This document shows, one piece after another, positions 5,922 through 7,833 of a stretch of 7,833 bases of DNA. Position 1 is the stretch's first letter, and every line of letters starts with the position of its first letter. This DNA comes from Pseudomonadota bacterium (GTDB lineage: Bacteria > Bdellovibrionota_B > Oligoflexia > Oligoflexales > JAPPIL01): positions 1-7,833 of the forward strand of contig JAPPIL010000248.1 in assembly GCA_028877195.1 (NCBI GenBank), in the 5' to 3' direction. The notes beneath the pieces were generated by a model, which saw only the letters and a program-made list of their open reading frames with translations, had not been told where the DNA came from and did no database searches. Position numbers and translations under genes: made by a program.

Positions 5922-5955
5922 TGATTGGATGAAATTGAGGGCAGTCGCCCCGACT

Positions 5956-5997
5956 TCAGTGGTCAGAACAATCAAAACCAAAGTTTTTGTCGTAGGA
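5956..5997 (-). pseudogene. duplicated scrap of the cas3 3' end
   Basis: Read on the minus strand this gives SYDKNFGFDCSDH followed by TGA. The functional cas3 in this window ends SLYDENFGFDCSGR followed by TAG. The DNA of 5961-5994 matches 6705-6738 at 29 of 34 bases, with 19 identical bases in a row (5964-5982 and 6708-6726). All five differences are transitions and three are silent in the cas3 frame, as expected of two diverged true alleles. Similarity ends just upstream of the SYD codons. The scrap is in the same orientation as cas3, about 744 bases from it, with the higBA genes between the two copies. Confidence 0.85.
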
Positions 5998-6076
5998 TGC
6001 AATGTGTCTGAAGTTGCTATGAAATTATGCTACAGCAAGCTTGTTTTACTAACACCATTAGGTTACTATCAATCAA

Positions 6077-6403
6077 GTGGATGGTTTGGATTGGTACACC
6101 ACTGCTTCTGGTAGCATCCCGTTTTTGGAATGGGTGGAATGTCTTGACGCTGAAAAACAACAGCTAGTTCACTCCTATATTTGGCGAGTGGTGCGGGGTG
6201 GCAGCCGAAAAAACGTTAAGTATCTGGAGGATGATATTTGGGAAATCAAGATACCATACAAGCATGGTGCTATGCGGGTTTACTTTGGAAAAACAAATGG
6301 CATAATTATCTTGCTTGGCGGCAGTAAGTCGAATCAAAAACCAAACATTAAGCATGCAAAGAAATACTGGAGAAACTATGTCGAGGCGAAGACCAAGCTA
6401 TAG
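6077..6403 (+). CDS. higB: HigB/RelE-type toxin (phage Gp49-like addiction module killer)
   Basis: The product is a 108-residue toxin of the RelE/ParE superfamily, Gp49/HigB branch, whose known members cut mRNA on the ribosome. Recognisable pieces are SIPFLEWVECLDAEKQQLVHSYIWRVVRGG (13-42), then VKYLEDDIWEIKIPYKHGAMRVYFGK (47-72), then IIILLGGSKSNQKPNIKHAKKYWRNY (76-101), in the order usual for this family. The start is GTG at 6077. The ATG at 6081 is out of frame, and an in-frame TAG lies at 6059-6061. A weak promoter, TTGTTT (6041-6046) and TACTAT (6064-6069), would make the mRNA nearly leaderless. The toxin gene precedes the antitoxin gene and overlaps it by 26 bases, the HigBA order. The reading frame is intact, so the toxin is probably functional. 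Confidence 0.88.
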   Translation: MDGLDWYTTASGSIPFLEWVECLDAEKQQLVHSYIWRVVRGGSRKNVKYLEDDIWEIKIPYKHGAMRVYFGKTNGIIILLGGSKSNQKPNIKHAKKYWRNYVEAKTKL

Positions 6404-6674
6404 TGCTTACTTGGCAGAGAAAATGCGTAGCCTTGAATTTGCACAAGGGATGATAATGGTTGCGGTTGATGATGGTGAGTCGATTGATAATGCTGTTAGA
6501 ATGGCAGTCGAGAGTGCTGGAGTTAAGGAGTTTTCTCAACGGTCTGGCATTGCCATCCAACATCTATCAGCATTTGTTCGGGGGGAGAAAAAATTCGGAC
6601 AAAAGAGACTAGAGCGTTGTCTGGCTGTTTTTGAACTCAGGTTGTCAGTTGCCAAGAAGCGTAAGGTTGCGTAG
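6378..6674 (+). CDS. higA: HigA-like HTH antitoxin
   Basis: This 98-residue protein is the likely antitoxin for the upstream HigB-like toxin. The start ATG at 6378 has GGAG five bases upstream; a longer frame beginning at 6315 lies wholly within the toxin gene and lacks such a site. An N-terminal helical arm (SAYLAEKMRSLEFAQGMIMVAVDD, about 9-32) resembles the toxin-binding part of addiction-module antidotes. Residues 48-72, with EFSQRSGIAIQHLSAFVRGEKKF, look like an XRE-type helix-turn-helix. The tail KKRKVA is basic. Such antitoxins usually repress their own operon. It overlaps higB by 26 bases and ends 25 bases before the cas3 stop on the opposite strand, so the two genes converge. Confidence 0.8.
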   Translation: MSRRRPSYSAYLAEKMRSLEFAQGMIMVAVDDGESIDNAVRMAVESAGVKEFSQRSGIAIQHLSAFVRGEKKFGQKRLERCLAVFELRLSVAKKRKVA

Positions 6675-6699
6675 CCACACCCACGTCTAAGAAACAAGG

Positions 6700-7833
6700 C
6701 TATCGGCCAGAACAATCAAAACCAAAATTTTCATCATACAAGGAAGGATAGTTTAGCTGCACAAACTGTTCAGCAAACTTTTCTTCAGCAATTGTTTCAA
6801 GTTTCTCGTTGCCTAGTAATTGCTTGTAAACACATTGCGGAAGGGAAATACAATATGCTTGCAGTTGCCGTGCAACGCCACTGCACTGCTCTTCATTACG
6901 CAGTCGTTTGATAAGATCTTTGGCATTATCGTCGTAAGGGATAATTATTTGACGTTGCAGATTTTTAATCATTTTAAAATCATTTTCAATTTTTTCAAAC
7001 GGCAATGACTTAAGCTTGCTATCTTTGAGAGTTTGTAGAATGCCTTCAGCATCAAGCTGGTCATCGCCTTTTGTCCAATAAAGACTGCTAAAGTAGCTTG
7101 TAATCGCTTCTTTAGATAGTAGGTCAACGTCTGAACGCAAGACCTCTTCAGCTTCCTGTGCAAATTGCTTCAACTCTAGCGGCGGCTCCCAGTCAGGGTT
7201 GTTGCCAAAAATAATCACGTTGCTTTCTGCAACTGGTCGTTTACCTTCACGATTACAACGCCCTGCTGCTTGGGCGATAGAATCAAGACCAGCAACAGCT
7301 CGCAAAACACAGGCAAAATCAAGATCAACCCCTGCCTCAACCAAAGAGGTAGCGACCAAGCGACAGTCTTTATTATCTTTTAAGTCTTGCCGTACTGCTT
7401 CTAAAACTTTGCGGCGATGTGCTGGGTACATGTACGTCGTTAACAGTCGCACTCCTGTGGTGTTATCTGCTTGCAGCTTGTTTGCGAGGAAAAGCGCATG
7501 TTGGCGATTGTTAACGATACATAGCACTTGGCTTTTTGATTTAATCTGTTCTAGCAGTTCATCATCTGACCACTTCTCAACCTTGTTTTGAATGTTGACG
7601 CGCTTGAAAAATTTAAACATCGCATCCTGTTCTGGCGCAAGCTCTCGGACATTTGCAAAGCCATGCTTAATCTTGTTTGCTCCTAAAGCAGGTTGTGTCG
7701 CCGTGCAAAGGACAATGCTCGTGCGATAATTGCGTGCCAGCTCTTGTAATGCCAGCATACAGGGGAAAAGAACAGGCAAGGGTGTTGTTTGCACTTCATC
7801 AAGGATTACGACACTGCTAGAGATGTTATGCAG
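6700..7833 (-). CDS. cas3: CRISPR-associated helicase Cas3, C-terminal part (runs off window)
   Basis: Cas3 is the helicase-nuclease recruited by Cascade to unwind and degrade target DNA. The gene enters from the right edge; the frame is open to 7833, giving 377 visible residues, and the true start with the HD nuclease and Walker A is outside. The first visible residues, LHNISSSVVILDEVQTTPLP, include the DEVQ form of the DEAH box. Next come CTATQPAL (motif III), VATSLVEAGVDLDF (motif V) and QAAGRCNREG (motif VI with arginine fingers). The remaining 200 or so residues form the C-terminal region. The gene ends in NYPSLYDENFGFDCSGR. In most I-C loci cas5c follows closely; here 1.4 kb on the other strand intervenes, with a second diverged copy of this gene's last codons at its far side. 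Confidence 0.95.
   Translation of the reverse strand: MHNISSSVVILDEVQTTPLPVLFPCMLALQELARNYRTSIVLCTATQPALGANKIKHGFANVRELAPEQDAMFKFFKRVNIQNKVEKWSDDELLEQIKSKSQVLCIVNNRQHALFLANKLQADNTTGVRLLTTYMYPAHRRKVLEAVRQDLKDNKDCRLVATSLVEAGVDLDFACVLRAVAGLDSIAQAAGRCNREGKRPVAESNVIIFGNNPDWEPPLELKQFAQEAEEVLRSDVDLLSKEAITSYFSSLYWTKGDDQLDAEGILQTLKDSKLKSLPFEKIENDFKMIKNLQRQIIIPYDDNAKDLIKRLRNEEQCSGVARQLQAYCISLPQCVYKQLLGNEKLETIAEEKFAEQFVQLNYPSLYDENFGFDCSGR

Noticed and set aside
5943..5955. Hairpin AGTCG-CCC-CGACT beginning like a GTCGCCCC I-C repeat
   Set aside because: The following bases do not continue as a repeat and no handle follows; they belong to the cas3 tail scrap. No T run follows, so it is not an intrinsic terminator.
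5981..5991. AAGTTTTTGTC near higB as a second target of the guide
   Set aside because: It differs at position 3 and is one T shorter, so pairing slips out of register, and no TTC-like PAM precedes it.
5929..6114. Open frame of 61 codons on the plus strand
   Set aside because: It runs antiparallel through the duplicated cas3 tail and into the higB start in another frame, has no ribosome site and matches no known family.
6797..6803. Other GTTTCAA strings (here in cas3, and near 2101 in cas7c) as CRISPR repeat handles
   Set aside because: They are in conserved coding sequence, with no hairpin and no further match to an I-C repeat.

Overview
The window is most of a type I-C (Dvulg-type) CRISPR-Cas locus. 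Its cas genes are all on the minus strand, so it reads from right to left as cas3 (3' part only), cas5c, cas8c, cas7c, cas4, cas1, cas2. The last six genes are packed with 4-nt overlaps or gaps of a few bases, as in one transcription unit. The proteins closely resemble proteobacterial I-C sets such as that of Desulfovibrio vulgaris. Base composition is moderately AT-rich. A proteobacterial host is likely, but I cannot name a genus. The window ends 63 bases beyond cas2, and no true CRISPR array is visible; it probably lies beyond position 1.

Region by region: 1-63 is the start of the region downstream of cas2. 64-2853 carries the adaptation genes cas2, cas1 and cas4, and the backbone gene cas7c. 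2859-5302 carries cas8c, with a clear internal ribosome binding site and GTG start for the small subunit Cas11c, and then cas5c. 5303-5455 is a non-coding leader and promoter. 5456-6699 is an accessory island on the opposite strand: a short, partner-less HicB-like antitoxin gene, a duplicated scrap of the cas3 3' end, and a HigB/HigA (RelE-type toxin plus HTH antitoxin) pair. 6700-7833 is the C-terminal part of cas3, from the DEVQ box onward.

The most interesting signal is in the cas5c leader. A minus-strand promoter with a perfect TATAAT (5426-5431) starts a transcript that would open with a degenerate I-C CRISPR repeat (5381-5411): a 6-bp hairpin followed by TGGGTTGAAAC, one base away from the usual I-C handle TGGATTGAAAC. 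The bases after this handle read AACTTTTTTGTCAAG. The promoter itself contains AACTTATTTGTTAAG on the plus strand at 5435-5449, next to a TTT that could act as a PAM. The only mismatches in those 15 positions are at 6 and 12, the positions that type I effectors flip out and do not read. This looks like a built-in guide RNA that directs the I-C Cascade to its own operon promoter, similar in principle to the CreA/CreR RNAs known from other subtypes. A weaker second repeat-like hairpin lies downstream of the guide.

A working model is that the guide RNA and Cascade limit cas5-cas2 expression without cleavage because the match is partial. The HigBA pair, wedged between cas3 and the Cascade genes and flanked by two diverged copies of the cas3 tail, may act as an addiction module that stabilises the locus. 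The self-match and the duplicated cas3 tail are read directly from the bases. The regulatory and guarding roles are inference.
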